This document shows positions 25,601-37,200 of a DNA stretch of 64,000 nt, piece by piece (the stretch's first letter is position 1; each line of letters starts with the position of its first letter). The position numbers and the translations under genes were made by a program. The notes under the pieces were generated by a model. It had not been told where the DNA came from and made no database searches. It saw only the letters and a list, made by a program, of their open reading frames with translations. Source of the stretch: Eledone cirrhosa (taxonomy: Eukaryota; Mollusca; Cephalopoda; Octopoda; Eledonidae). The stretch is from assembly GCA_964016885.1 (NCBI GenBank), contig OZ024759.1:2555001-2619000 (forward strand). The letters run 5' to 3'.

Positions 25601-26450
25601 ATGTTTCTACCTCCTCACTAGTTGAGGTAACAAAGAGGTTAAAGTTCTGTTTCACCCATGTTTCTCCCTCCTCACTAGTTGAGGTAACAAAGAGGTTAAA
25701 GTTCTGTTTCACCCATGTTTCTCCCTCCTCACTAGTTGAGGTAACAAAGAGGTTAAAGTTCTGTTTCACCCATGTTTCTCCCTCCTCACTAGTTGAGGTA
25801 ACAAAGAGGTCAAAGTTCTGTTTCACCCATGTTTCTCCTTCCTTACCATTTGAGGTAACAAAGAGGTTAAAATTCTGTTTCACCCATGTTTTCCCTCCTC
25901 ACTAGTTGAGGTAACAAAGAGGTTAGAGTTCTGTTTCACCCATGTTGCTATCTCCTCACTATTTGAGGTAACAAAAAGGTTAAAGTTCTGTTTCACCCAT
26001 GTTTCTCTCTCCTCACTATTTGAGGTAACAAAGAGGTTAAACTTCTGTTTCACCCATGTTTCTCCCTCCTCACTATTAGAGGTAACAAAGAGGTTAAAGT
26101 TCTGTTTCACCCATGTTTCTACCTCCTCACTAGTTGAGGTAACAAAGAGGTTAAAGTTCTGTTTCACCCATGTTTCTACCTCCTCACTGGTTGAGGTAAC
26201 AAAGAGGTTAATGTTCTGATTCACCCATGTTTCTACCTCCTCACTATTTGAGGTAACAAAGAAGTTAAAGTTCTGTTTAACCCATGTTTCTCCCTCCTCA
26301 CTAGTTGAGGTAACAAAGAGCTTAGAGTTCTGTTTCACCCATGTTTCTACCTCCTCACTACTTGAGGTAACAAAGAGGTTAAAGTTCTGTTTCACCCATG
26401 GACCTAGCTCCTGACTAGTTGAGGTAACAAAGAGGTTAAAGTTCTGTTTC
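20130..26450 (+). repeat. 6.3-kb segment, copy 1 (duplicated at 30,820-37,200)
   Basis: The order of variant monomers from about 20,130 to 26,450 recurs from about 30,820 to 37,200. The offset steps from 10,689 to 10,632 to 10,746 bp. The steps are one and two whole monomers, so the two segments differ by a net loss of one monomer on the left and a gain of two near 33,650-33,850, plus scattered substitutions. The segment nests the smaller 2.6-kb and 968-bp-spaced blocks, showing that large and small units were copied together. Confidence 0.78.
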
Positions 26451-26780
26451 ACCCATGTTTCTGCCTCCTCACTAGTTGAGGTAACAAAGAGGTTAAAGTT
26501 CTGTTTCACCCATGTTTCTCCCTCCTCACTAGTTGAGGTAACAAAGAGGTTAAAGTTCTGTTTCACCCATGTTTCTCCCTCCTCACTAGTTGAGGTAACA
26601 AAGAGGTTAAAGTTGTGTTTCACCCATGTTTCTACCTCCTCACTATTTGAGGTAACAAAGAGGTTAAAAGTTCTGTTTCACCCATGTTTCTCGCCCCACA
26701 CTAGTTGAGGTAACAAAGAGGTTAAAGTTCTGTTCCACCCATGTTTCTCCCCCCTCACTAGTTGAGGTAACAAAGAGGTT
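23795..26780 (+). repeat. 3-kb HOR block shared with 531-3,515 and 34,541-37,200
   Basis: This stretch matches 531 to about 3,515 at an offset of 23,264 bp and 34,541 to about 37,200 at 10,746 bp. It carries the full marker series: AACACAGAGG, CACCCAAGTTTC, the 56-bp ACTATTGAGG monomer, AACAATGAGATT, AACAAATAGG, GTTTAGG, AGGTCA (25,807-25,812), ATTAGAGG and ATGGACCTAG. It shows that the left end of the window and positions 23 kb and 34 kb away share a common template. Confidence 0.82.
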
Positions 26781-29230
26781 AAAGTTCAGTTTCACCCATG
26801 TTTCTCCCTCCTCACTACTTGAGGTAACAAAGAGTTTCAAGTTCTGTTTCGCCCATGTTTCTACCTCCTCACTATTTGAGGTAACAAAGGGGTTAAAGTT
26901 CAGTTTCACCCATGTTTCTACCCCCTCACTAGTTGAGGTAACAAAGGGGTTAAAGTTCTGTTTCACCCATGTTCCCCCTCCTCACTAGTTGAGGTTAAAG
27001 TTCTGTTTCCCCCATGTTTCTCGCTCCTCACTATTTGAGGTAACAAAGAGGTTAAAGTTCTGTTTCACCCATGTTTCTCCCTCCTCACTAGTTGACGTAA
27101 CAAAGAGGTTAGAGTTCTGTTTCACCCATGTTACTACCTCCTCACTAGTTGAGGTAACAAAGAGGTTAAAGTTCTGTTTCACCCATGTTTCTACCTTCCT
27201 CACTAGTTGAGGTAACAAAGAGGTTAAAGTTCTGTTTCACCCATGTTTCTACCTCCTCAATAGTTGAGGTAACAAAGAGGTTAAAATTCTGTTTCACCCA
27301 TGACTCTTCCTCCTCACTAGTTGAGGTAACAAAGAGGTTAAAGTTCTGTTTCACCCATGTTTCTCCCTCCTCATTAGTTCAGGTAACAAAGAGGTTAAAG
27401 TTCTGTTTCACCCATGTTCCTACCTCCTAACTAGTTGATGTAACAAAGAGTTTAAAGTTCAGTTTCACCCATGTTTCTACCTGCTCACTAGGTGAGGTAA
27501 CAAAGAGGTTAAAGTTCTGTTTCACCCATGGTTCTCCCTCCTCACTAGTTGAGGTAACAAAGAGGTTAAAGTTCTGTTTCACCCATGTTTCTACCTCCTC
27601 ACTAGTTGAGGTAACAAAGAGGTTAAAGTTCTGTTTCACCCATGTTTCTCCATCCTCACTACTTGAGGTAACAAAGAGGTTAAAGTTCTGTTTCACCCAT
27701 GTTTCTACCTCCTCACTAGTTGAGGTAACAAAGAGGTTAAAGTTCTGTTTCACCCAAGTTTCTCCCTCCTCACTAGTTGAGGTAACAAAGAGGTTAAAGT
27801 TCTGTTTCACCCATGTTTCTCACCCCTCACTAGTTGAGGTAACAAAGAGGTTAAAGTTCTGTTTCACCCATGTTTCTACCTCCTCACTAGTTGAGGTAAC
27901 AAAGAGGTTAAAGTTCTGTTTCACCCATGTTTCTCCCTCCTCATTAGTTGAGGTAACAAAGAGGTTAAAGTTCTGTTTCACCCATGTTTCTCCCTCCTCA
28001 CTATTGAGGTAACAAAGAGGTTAAAGTTCTGTTTCACACATGTTTCTCCCTCCTTACTAGTTGAGGTAACAATGAGGTTAAAGTTCTGTTTCACCCATGT
28101 TTCTCCTTCCTTACCATTTGAGGTAACAAAGAGGTTAAAGTTCTGTTTCACCCATGTTCTCCCTCCTCACTAGTTGAGGTAACAAAGAGATTAAAGTTCT
28201 GTTTCACCCCTGTTTCTACCTCCTCCCTAGTTGAGGTAACAAAGAGGCTAAAGTTCTGTTTCCCCCATGTTTCTCCCTCCTCACTATTTGAGGTAACAAA
28301 GAGGTCAAAGTTCTGTTTCACCCATGTTTCTCCTTCCTTACCATTTGAGGTAACAAAGAGGTTAAAGTTCTGTTTCACCCATGTTCTCCCTCCTCACTAG
28401 TTGAGGTAACAAAGAGGTTAGAGTTCTGTTTCACCCATGTTGCTACCTCCTCACTATTTGAGGTAACAAAAAGGTTAAAGTTCTGTTTCACCCATGTTTC
28501 TCTCTCCTCACTATTTGAGGTAACAAAGAGGTTAAAGTTCTGTTTCACCCATGGACCTAGCTCCTGACTAATTTAGGTAACAAAGAGGTTAAAGTTCTGT
28601 TTCACCCATGTTTCTACCTCCTCAATAGTTGAGGTAACAAAGAGGTTAAAGTTCTGTTTCACCCATGTTTCTACCTCCTCACTATTTGAGGTAACAAAGA
28701 GGTTGAAGTTCAGTTTCACCCATGTTTCTACCTTCCTCACTATTTGAGGTAACAAAGAGGTTAAAGTTCTGTTTCACCCATGTTTCTACCTCCTCACTAG
28801 TTGAGGTAACAAAGAGGTTAAAGTTCTGTTTCACCCATGTTTCTCCCTCCTCACTAGTTGAGGTAACAAAGAGGTTAAAGTTCTGTTTCACCCATGTTTC
28901 TCCCTCCTCACTAGTTGAGGTAACAAAGAGCTTAGAGTTCTGTTTCACCCATGTTTCTACCTCCTCACTATTTGAGGTAACAAAGAGGTTAAAGTTCTGT
29001 TTCACCCATGGACCTAGCTCCTGACTAGTTGAGGTAACAAAGAGGTTAATGTTCTGTTTCACCCATTTTTCTACCTCCTCAATAGTTGAGGTAACAAAGA
29101 GGTTAAAGTTGTGTTTCACCCATGTTTCTACCTCCTCACTATTTGAGGTAACAAAGAGGTTAAAAGTTCTGTTTCACCCATGTTTCTCCCTCCTCGCTAA
29201 TGAGGTAACAAAGAGGTTAAAGTTCTGTTC
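26598..29230 (+). repeat. 2.6-kb HOR block, copy 2
   Basis: Copy of 20,058-22,690 at an offset of 6,540 bp. Private differences include TTGAAGTTCAG near 28,705, where relatives read TTGAAGTTCTG, and loss of monomers just after CTCGCTAATGAGG at about 29,200. As a result the stretch up to 29,390 is shorter than the equivalent at 22,690-23,000. Confidence 0.8.
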
Positions 29231-29793
29231 CACCCATGTTTCTCCCCCCTCACTAGTTGAGGTAACAAAGAGGTTAAAGTTCAGTTTCACCCATGTTTCT
29301 CCCTCCTCACTAGTTGAAGTAACAAAGGGGTTAAAGTTCTGTTTCACCCATGTTCCCCCTCCTAACTAGTTGAGGTAACAAATAGGTTAAAGTTCTGTTT
29401 CACCCATGTTTCTACCTCCTCACTAGTTGAGGTAACAAAGAGGCTAAAGTTCTGTTTCACCCATGTTTCTACCTCCTCACTAGTTGAGGTAACAAAGAGG
29501 TTAAAGTTCTGTTTCACCCATGTTTCTACCTCCTAACTAGTTGAGGTAACAAAGAGTTTAAAGTTCAGTTTCACCCATGTTTCTACCTGCTCACTAGGTG
29601 AGGTAACAAAGAGGTTAAAGTTCTGTTTCACCCATGGTTCTCCCTCCTCACTAGTTGAGGTAACAAAGAGGTTAAAGTTCTGTTTCACCCATGTTTCTAC
29701 CTCCTCACTAGTTGAGGTAACAAAGAGGTTAAAGTTCTGTTTCACCCATGTTTCTCCATCCTCACTACTTGAGGTAACCAAGAGGTTAAAGTT

Positions 29794-30930
29794 CTATTTT
29801 ACCCATGTTTCTCCTTCCTTACTACTTGAGGTAACAAAGAGGTTAAAATTCTGTTTCATCCATGTATCTCCCTCTTTACTAGTTGAGGTAACAAAGAGGT
29901 TAAAGTTCTGTTTCACCCATGTTTCTCCCTCCTCACTAGTCGAGGTAACAAAGAGGTTAAAGTTCTGTTTCACCCATGTTTCTACCTCCTCACTAGTTGA
30001 GGTAACAAAGAGGTTAAAGTTCTGTTTCACCCATGTTTCTCCCTCCTCATTAGTTGAGGTAACAAAGAAGTTAAAGTTCTGTTTCACCCATGTTTCTATC
30101 TCCTCACTAGTTGAGGTAACAAAGAGGTTAAAGTTCTGTTTCACCCATGTTTCTCCCTCCTCACTAGTTGAGGTAACACAGAGGTTGAAGTTCTGTTTCA
30201 CCCATGTTTCTACCTTCCTCACTATTTGAGGTAACAAAGAGGTTAAAGTTCTGTTTCACCCATGTTTCTACCTCCTCACTAGTTGAGGTAACAAAGAGGT
30301 TAGAGTTCTGTTTCACCCAAGTTTCTCCCTCCTCACTAGTTGAGGTAACAAAGAGGTTAAAGTTCTGTTTCACCCATGTTTCTCACCCCTCACTAGTTGA
30401 GGTAACAAAGAGGTTAAAGTTCTGTTTCACCCATGTTTCTACCTCCTCACTAGTTGAGGTAACAAAGAGGTTAAAGTTCTGTTTCACCCATGTTTCTCCC
30501 TCCTCATTAGTTGAGGTAACAAAGAGGTTAAAGTTCTGTTTCACCCATGGACCTAGCTCCTGACTAGTTGAGGTAACAAAGAGGTTAAAGTTCTGTTTCA
30601 CCCATGTTTCTCCCTCCTCACTAGTTGAGGTAACAAAGAGGTTAAAGTTCTGTTTCACCCATGTTTCTCCCTCCTCACTAGTTGAGGTAACAAAGAGGTT
30701 AAAGTTCTGTTTCACCCATGTTTCTCCCTCCTCACTAGTTGAGGTAACAAAGAGGTTAAAGTTGTGTTTCACCCATGTTTCTACCTCCTCACTATTTGAG
30801 GTAACAAAGAGGTTAAAAGTTCTGTTTCACCCATGTTTCTCGCCCCACACTAGTTGAGGTAACAAAGAGGTTAAAGTTCTGTTCCACCCATGTTTCTCCC
30901 CCCTCACTAGTTGAGGTAACAAAGAGGTTA
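29794..30930 (+). repeat. 1.1-kb segment matching 12,286-13,420 and 17,177-18,310
   Basis: Monomer order here follows the 4,891-bp units at offsets of 17,508 and 12,617 bp: CTTCCTTACTACTTGAGG, CATCCATGTATC, GTCGAGG, CTATCTCC, AACACAGAGG, CACCCAAGTTTC, TTTCTCACCCCTC, ATGGACCTAG and then GTTAAAGTTGTG. Near 30,930-30,970 a CTGTTCCACCC monomer is repeated in place of the TTCAGTTTC monomer found in relatives, a local single-monomer conversion. Confidence 0.75.
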
Positions 30931-33900
30931 AAGTTCTGTTCCACCCATGTTTCTCCCCCCTCACTACTTGAGGTAACAAAGAGTTTCAAGTTCTGTTTCG
31001 CCCATGTTTCTACCTCCTCACTATTTGAGGTAACAAAGGGGTTAAAGTTCAGTTTCACCCATGTTTCTACCCCCTCACTAGTTGAGGTAACAAAGGGGTT
31101 AAAGTTCTGTTTCACCCATGTTCCCCCTCCTCACTAGTTGAGGTTAAAGTTCTGTTTCCCCCATGTTTCTCGCTCCTCACTATTTGAGGTAACAAAGAGG
31201 TTAAAGTTCTGTTTCACCCATGTTTCTCCCTCCTCACTAGTTGACGTAACAAAGAGGTTAGAGTTCTGTTTCACCCATGTTACTACCTTCCTCACTAGTT
31301 GAGGTAACAAAGAGGTTAAAGTTCTGTTTCACCCATGTTTCTACCTCCTCAATAGTTGAGGTAACAAAGAGGTTAAAATTCTGTTTCACCCATGACTCTT
31401 CCTCCTCACTAGTTGAGGTAACAAAGAGGTTAAAGTTCTGTTTCACCCATGTTTCTCCCTCCTCATTAGTTCAGGTAACAAAGAGGTTAAAGTTCTGTTT
31501 CACCCATGTTCCTACCTCCTAACTAGTTGATGTAACAAAGAGTTTAAAGTTCAGTTTCACCCATGTTTCTACCTGCTCACTAGGTGAGGTAACAAAGAGG
31601 TTAAAGTTCTGTTTCACCCATGGTTCTCCCTCCTCACTAGTTGAGGTAACAAAGAGGTTAAAGTTCTGTTTCACCCATGTTTCTACCTCCTCACTAGTTG
31701 AGGTAACAAAGAGGTTAAAGTTCTGTTTCACCCATGTTTCTCCATCCTCACTACTTGAGGTAACAAAGAGGTTAAAGTTCTGTTTCACCCATGTTTCTAC
31801 CTCCTCACTAGTTGAGGTAAAAAAGAGGTTAAAGTTCTGTTTCACCCAAGTTTCTCCCTCCTCACTAGTTGAGGTAACAAAGAGGTTAAAGTTCTGTTTC
31901 ACCCATGTTTCTCACCCCTCACTAGTTGAGGTAACAAAGAGGTTAAAGTTCTGTTTCACCCATGTTTCTACCTCCTCACTAGTTGAGGTAACAAAGAGGT
32001 TAAAGTTCTGTTTCACCCATGTTTCTCCCTCCTCATTAGTTGAGGTAACAAAGAGGTTAAAGTTCTGTTTCACCCATGTTTCTCCCTCCTCACTATTGAG
32101 GTAACAAAGAGGTTAAAGTTCTGTTTCACACATGTTTCTCCCTCCTTACTAGTTGAGGTAACAATGAGGTTAAAGTTCTGTTTCACCCATGTTTCTCCTT
32201 CCTTACCATTTGAGGTAACAAAGAGGTTAAAGTTCTGTTTCACCCATGTTCTCCCTCCTCACTAGTTGAGGTAACAAAGAGATTAAAGTTCTGTTTCACC
32301 CCTGTTTCTACCTCCTCCCTAGTTGAGGTAACAAAGAGGCTAAAGTTCTGTTTCCCCCATGTTTCTCCCTCCTCACTATTTGAGGTAACAAAGAGGTCAA
32401 AGTTCTGTTTCACCCATGTTTCTCCTTCCTTACCATTTGAGGTAACAAAGAGGTTAAAGTTCTGTTTCACCCATGTTCTCCCTCCTCACTAGTTGAGGTA
32501 ACAAAGAGGTTAGAGTTCTGTTTCACCCATGTTGCTACCTCCTCACTATTTGAGGTAACAAAAAGGTTAAAGTTCTGTTTCACCCATGTTTCTCTCTCCT
32601 CACTATTTGAGGTAACAAAGAGGTTAAAGTTCTGTTTCACCCATGGACCTAGCTCCTGACTAATTTAGGTAACAAAGAGGTTAAAGTTCTGTTTCACCCA
32701 TGTTTCTACCTCCTCAATAGTTGAGGTAACAAAGAGGTTAAAGTTCTGTTTCACCCATGTTTCTACCTCCTCACTATTTGAGGTAACAAAGAGGTTGAAG
32801 TTCTGTTTCACCCATGTTTCTACCTTCCTCACTATTTGAGGTAACAAAGAGGTTAAAGTTCTGTTTCACCCATGTTTCTACCTCCTCACTAGTTGAGGTA
32901 ACAAAGAGGTTAAAGTTCTGTTTCACCCATGTTTCTCCCTCCTCACTAGTTGAGGTAACAAAGAGGTTAAAGTTCTGTTTCACCCATGTTTCTCCCTCCT
33001 CACTAGTTGAGGTAACAAAGAGCTTAGAGTTCTGTTTCACCCATGTTTCTACCTCCTCACTATTTGAGGTAACAAAGAGGTTAAAGTTCTGTTTCACCCA
33101 TGGACCTAGCTCCTGACTAGTTGAGGTAACAAAGAGGTTAATGTTCTGTTTCACCCATTTTTCTACCTCCTCAATAGTTGAGGTAACAAAGAGGTTAAAG
33201 TTGTGTTTCACCCATGTTTCTACCTCCTCACTATTTGAGGTAACAAAGAGGTTAAAAGTTCTGTTTCACCCATGTTTCTCCCTCCTCGCTAATGAGGTAA
33301 CAAAGAGGTTAAAGTTCTGTTTCACCCATGTTTCTCGCCCCACACTAGTTGAGGTAACAAAGAGGTTAAAGTTCTGTTCCACCCATGTTTCTCCCCCCTC
33401 ACTAGTTGAGGTAACAAAGAGGTTAAAGTTCAGTTTCACCCATGTTTCTCCCTCCTCACTACTTGAGGTAACAAAGAGGTTAAAGTTCTGTTTCGCCCAT
33501 GTTTCTACCTCCTCACTATTTGAGGTAACAAAGGGGTTAAAGTTCAGTTTCACCCATGTTTCTACCCCCTCACTAGTTGAGGTAACAAAGGGGTTAAAGT
33601 TCTGTTTCACCCATGTTCCCCCTCCTCACTAGTTGAGGTAACAAATAGGTTAAAGTTCTGTTTCACCCATGTTTCTACCTCCTCACTAGTTGAGGTAACA
33701 AAGAGGCTAAAGTTCTGTTTCACCCATGTTTCTACCTCCTCACTAGTTGAGGTAACAAATAGGTTAAAGTTCTGTTTCACCCATGTTTCTCCCTCCTCAC
33801 TAGTTGAGGTAACAAAGAGGTTAGAGTTCTGTTTCACCCATGTTTCTACCTCCTCACTAGTTGAGGTAACAAAGAGGTTAGAGTTCTGTTTCACCCATGT

Positions 33901-36900
33901 TCCTACCTCCTAACTAGTTGAGGTAACAAAGAGTTTAAAGTTCAGTTTCACCCATGTTTCTACCTGCTCACTAGGTGAGGTAACAAAGAGGTTAAAGTTC
34001 TGTTTCACCCATGGTTCTCCCTCCTCACTAGTTGAGGTAACAAAGAGGTTAAAGTTCTGTTTCACCCATGTTTCTACCTCCTCACTAGTTGAGGTAACAA
34101 AGAGGTTAAAGTTCTGTTTCACCCATGTTTCTCCATCCTCACTACTTGAGGTAACCAAGAGGTTAAAGTTCTATTTTACCCATGTTTCTCCTTCCTTACT
34201 ACTTGAGGTAACAAAGAGGTTAAAATTCTGTTTCATCCATGTATCTCCCTCTTTACTAGTTGAGGTAACAAAGAGGTTAAAGTTCTGTTTCACCCATGTT
34301 TCTCCCTCCTCACTAGTCGAGGTAACAAAGAGGTTAAAGTTCTGTTTCACCCATGTTTCTACCTCCTCACTAGTTGAGGTAACAAAGAGGTTAAAGTTCT
34401 GTTTCACCCATGTTTCTCCCTCCTCATTAGTTGAGGTAACAAAGAAGTTAAAGTTCTGTTTCACCCATGTTTCTATCTCCTCACTAGTTGAGGTAACAAA
34501 GAGGTTAAAGTTCTGTTTCACCCATGTTTCTCCCTCCTCACTAGTTGAGGTAACACAGAGGTTGAAGTTCTGTTTCACCCATGTTTCTACCTTCCTCACT
34601 ATTTGAGGTAACAAAGAGGTTAAAGTTCTGTTTCACCCATGTTTCTACCTCCTCACTAGTTGAGGTAACAAAGAGGTTAGAGTTCTGTTTCACCCAAGTT
34701 TCTCCCTCCTCACTAGTTGAGGTAACAAAGAGGTTAAAGTTCTGTTTCACCCATGTTTCTCACCCCTCACTAGTTGAGGTAACAAAGAGGTTAAAGTTCT
34801 GTTTCACCCATGTTTCTACCTCCTCACTAGTTGAGGTAACAAAGAGGTTAAAGTTCTGTTTCACCCATGTTTCTCCCTCCTCATTAGTTGAGGTAACAAA
34901 GAGGTTAAAGTTCTGTTTCACCCATGTTTCTCCCTCCTCACTATTGAGGTAACAAAGAGGTTAAAGTTCTGTTTCACACATGTTTCTCCCTCCTTACTAG
35001 TTGAGGTAACAATGAGGTTAAAGTTCTGTTTCACCCATGTTTCTACCCCTTACAAGTTGAGGTAACAATGAGATTAAAGTTCTGTTTCACCCATGGTTCT
35101 CCCTCCTCACTAGTTGAGGTAACAAAGAGGTTAAAGTTCTGTTTTACCCATGTTTCTACCTCCTCACTAGTTGAGGTAACAAAGAGGTTAAAGTTCTGTT
35201 TCACCCATGTTTCTCCATCCTCACTACTTGAGGTAACCAAGAGGTTAAAGTTCTATTTTACCCATGTTTCTCCTTCCTTACTACTTGAGGTAACAAAGAG
35301 GTTAAAGTTCTGTTTCATCCATGTATCTCCCTCTTTACTAGTTGAGGTAACAAAGAGGTTAAAGTTCTGTTTCACCCATGTTTCTCCCTCCTCACTAGTC
35401 GAGGTAACAAAGAGGTTAAAGTTCTGTTTCACCCATGTTTCTATCTCCTCACTAGTTGAGGTAACAAAGAGGTTAAAGTTCTGTTTCACCCATGTTTCTC
35501 CCTCCTCACTAGTTGAGGTAACACAGAGGTTGAAGTTCTGTTTCACCCATGTTTCTACCTTCCTCACTATTTGAGGTAACAAAGAGGTTAAAGTTCTGTT
35601 TCACCCATGTTTCTACCTCCTCACTAGTTGAGGTAACAAAGAGGTTAGAGTTCTGTTTCACCCAAGTTTCTCCCTCCTCACTAGTTGAGGTAACAAAGAG
35701 GTTAAAGTTCTGTTTCACCCATGTTTCTCACCCCTCACTAGTTGAGGTAACAAAGAGGTTAAAGTTCTGTTTCACCCATGTTTCTACCTCCTCACTAGTT
35801 GAGGTAACAAAGAGGTTAAAGTTCTGTTTCACCCATGTTTCTCCCTCCTCATTAGTTGAGGTAACAAAGAGGTTAAAGTTCTGTTTCACCCATGTTTCTC
35901 CCTCCTCACTATTGAGGTAACAAAGAGGTTAAAGTTCTGTTTCACACATGTTTCTCCCTCCTTACTAGTTGAGGTAACAATGAGGTTAAAGTTCTGTTTC
36001 ACCCATGTTTCTACCCCTTACAAGTTGAGGTAACAATGAGATTAAAGTTCTGTTTCACCCCTGTTTCTACCTCCTCCCTAGTTGAGGTAACAAAGAGGTT
36101 AAAGTTCTGTTTCCCCCATGTTTCTCCCTCCTCACTATTTGAGGTAACAAATAGGTTAAAGTTCTGTTTCAGCCATGTTTCTCCCCCCTCACTAGTTTAG
36201 GTAACAAAGAGGTTAAAGTTCTGTTTCACCCACGTTTCTCCCTCCTCACTAGTTGAGGTAACAAAGAGGTTGAAGTTCTGTTTCACCCATGTTTCTACCT
36301 TCCTCACTATTTGAGGTAACAAAGAGGTTAAAGTTCTGTTTCACCCATGTTTCTACCTCCTCACTAGTTGAGGTAACAAAGAGGTTAAAGTTCTGTTTCA
36401 CCCATGTTTCTCCCTCCTCACTAGTTGAGTTAACAAAGAGGTTAAAGTTCTGTTTCACCCATGTTTCTCCCTCCTCACTAGTTGAGGTAACAAAGAGGTT
36501 AAAGTTCTGTTTCACCCATGTTTCTCCCTCCTCACTAGTTGAGGTAACAAAGAGGTCAAAGTTCTGTTTCACCCATGTTTCTCCTTCCTTACCATTTGAG
36601 GTAACAAAGAGGTTAAAATTCTGTTTCACCCATGTTTTCCCTCCTCACTAGTTGAGGTAACAAAAGGTTAGAGTTCTGTTTCACCCATGTTGCTATCTCC
36701 TCACTATTTGAGGTAACAAAAAGGTTAAAGTTCTGTTTCACCCATGTTTCTCTCTCCTCACTATTTGAGGTAACAAAGAGGTTAAACTTCTGTTTCACCC
36801 ATGTTTCTCCCTCCTCACTATTAGAGGTATCAAAGAGGTTAAAGTTCTGTTTCACCCATGTTTCTACCTCCTCACTAGTTGAGGTAACAAAGAGGTTAAA

Positions 36901-37200
36901 GTTCTGTTTCACCCATGTTTCTACCTCCTCACTGGTTGAGGTAACAAAGAGGTTAATGTTCTGATTCACCCATGTTTCTACCTCCTCACTATTTGAGGTA
37001 ACAAAGAAGTTAAAGTTCTGTTTAACCCATGTTTCTCCCTCCTCACTAGTTGAGGTAACAAAGAGCTTAGAGTTCTGTTTCACCCATGTTTCTACCTCCT
37101 CACTACTTGAGGTAACAAAGAGGTTAAAGTTCTGTTTCACCCATGGACCTAGCTCCTGACTAGTTGAGGTAACAAAGAGGTTAAAGTTCTGTTTCACCCA
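30820..37200 (+). repeat. 6.4-kb segment, copy 2
   Basis: Copy of 20,130-26,450, including the 11-bp-deleted monomer at about 31,139, the AGGTCA monomers at 32,394 and 36,553, and the 968-bp-spaced pair at 34,541/35,509. It differs from copy 1 by whole-monomer gains and losses and by scattered point changes, such as GAGTTAACAAAG near 36,428 and AACAAAAGGTTAG near 36,660 (a 1-bp loss). The match ends near 37,200, where CTCCCTCC followed by AGGTCAAAG replaces CTGCCTCC. This is the right end of zone A. Confidence 0.78.

Larger units (their letters stand above)
1..37200 (+). repeat. Zone A: first higher-order repeat family
   Basis: This zone is built from one set of linked variant monomers copied again and again. 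Diagnostic monomers include one with ATGGACCTAGCTCCTGAC (for example near 3,133, 7,123, 10,873, 13,039, 22,012, 28,551 and 33,101), one with AACACAGAGGTTGAAG (near 545, 1,513, 4,648 and others), and one with ATGTATCTCCCTCTTTACTA. Copies are separated by several different spacings rather than one fixed period, so the zone looks like a mosaic produced by repeated unequal exchange between HOR copies. The right limit is where linked similarity to the 20-26 kb copy stops, near 37,200. A few zone A marker monomers persist slightly beyond. Confidence 0.85.
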
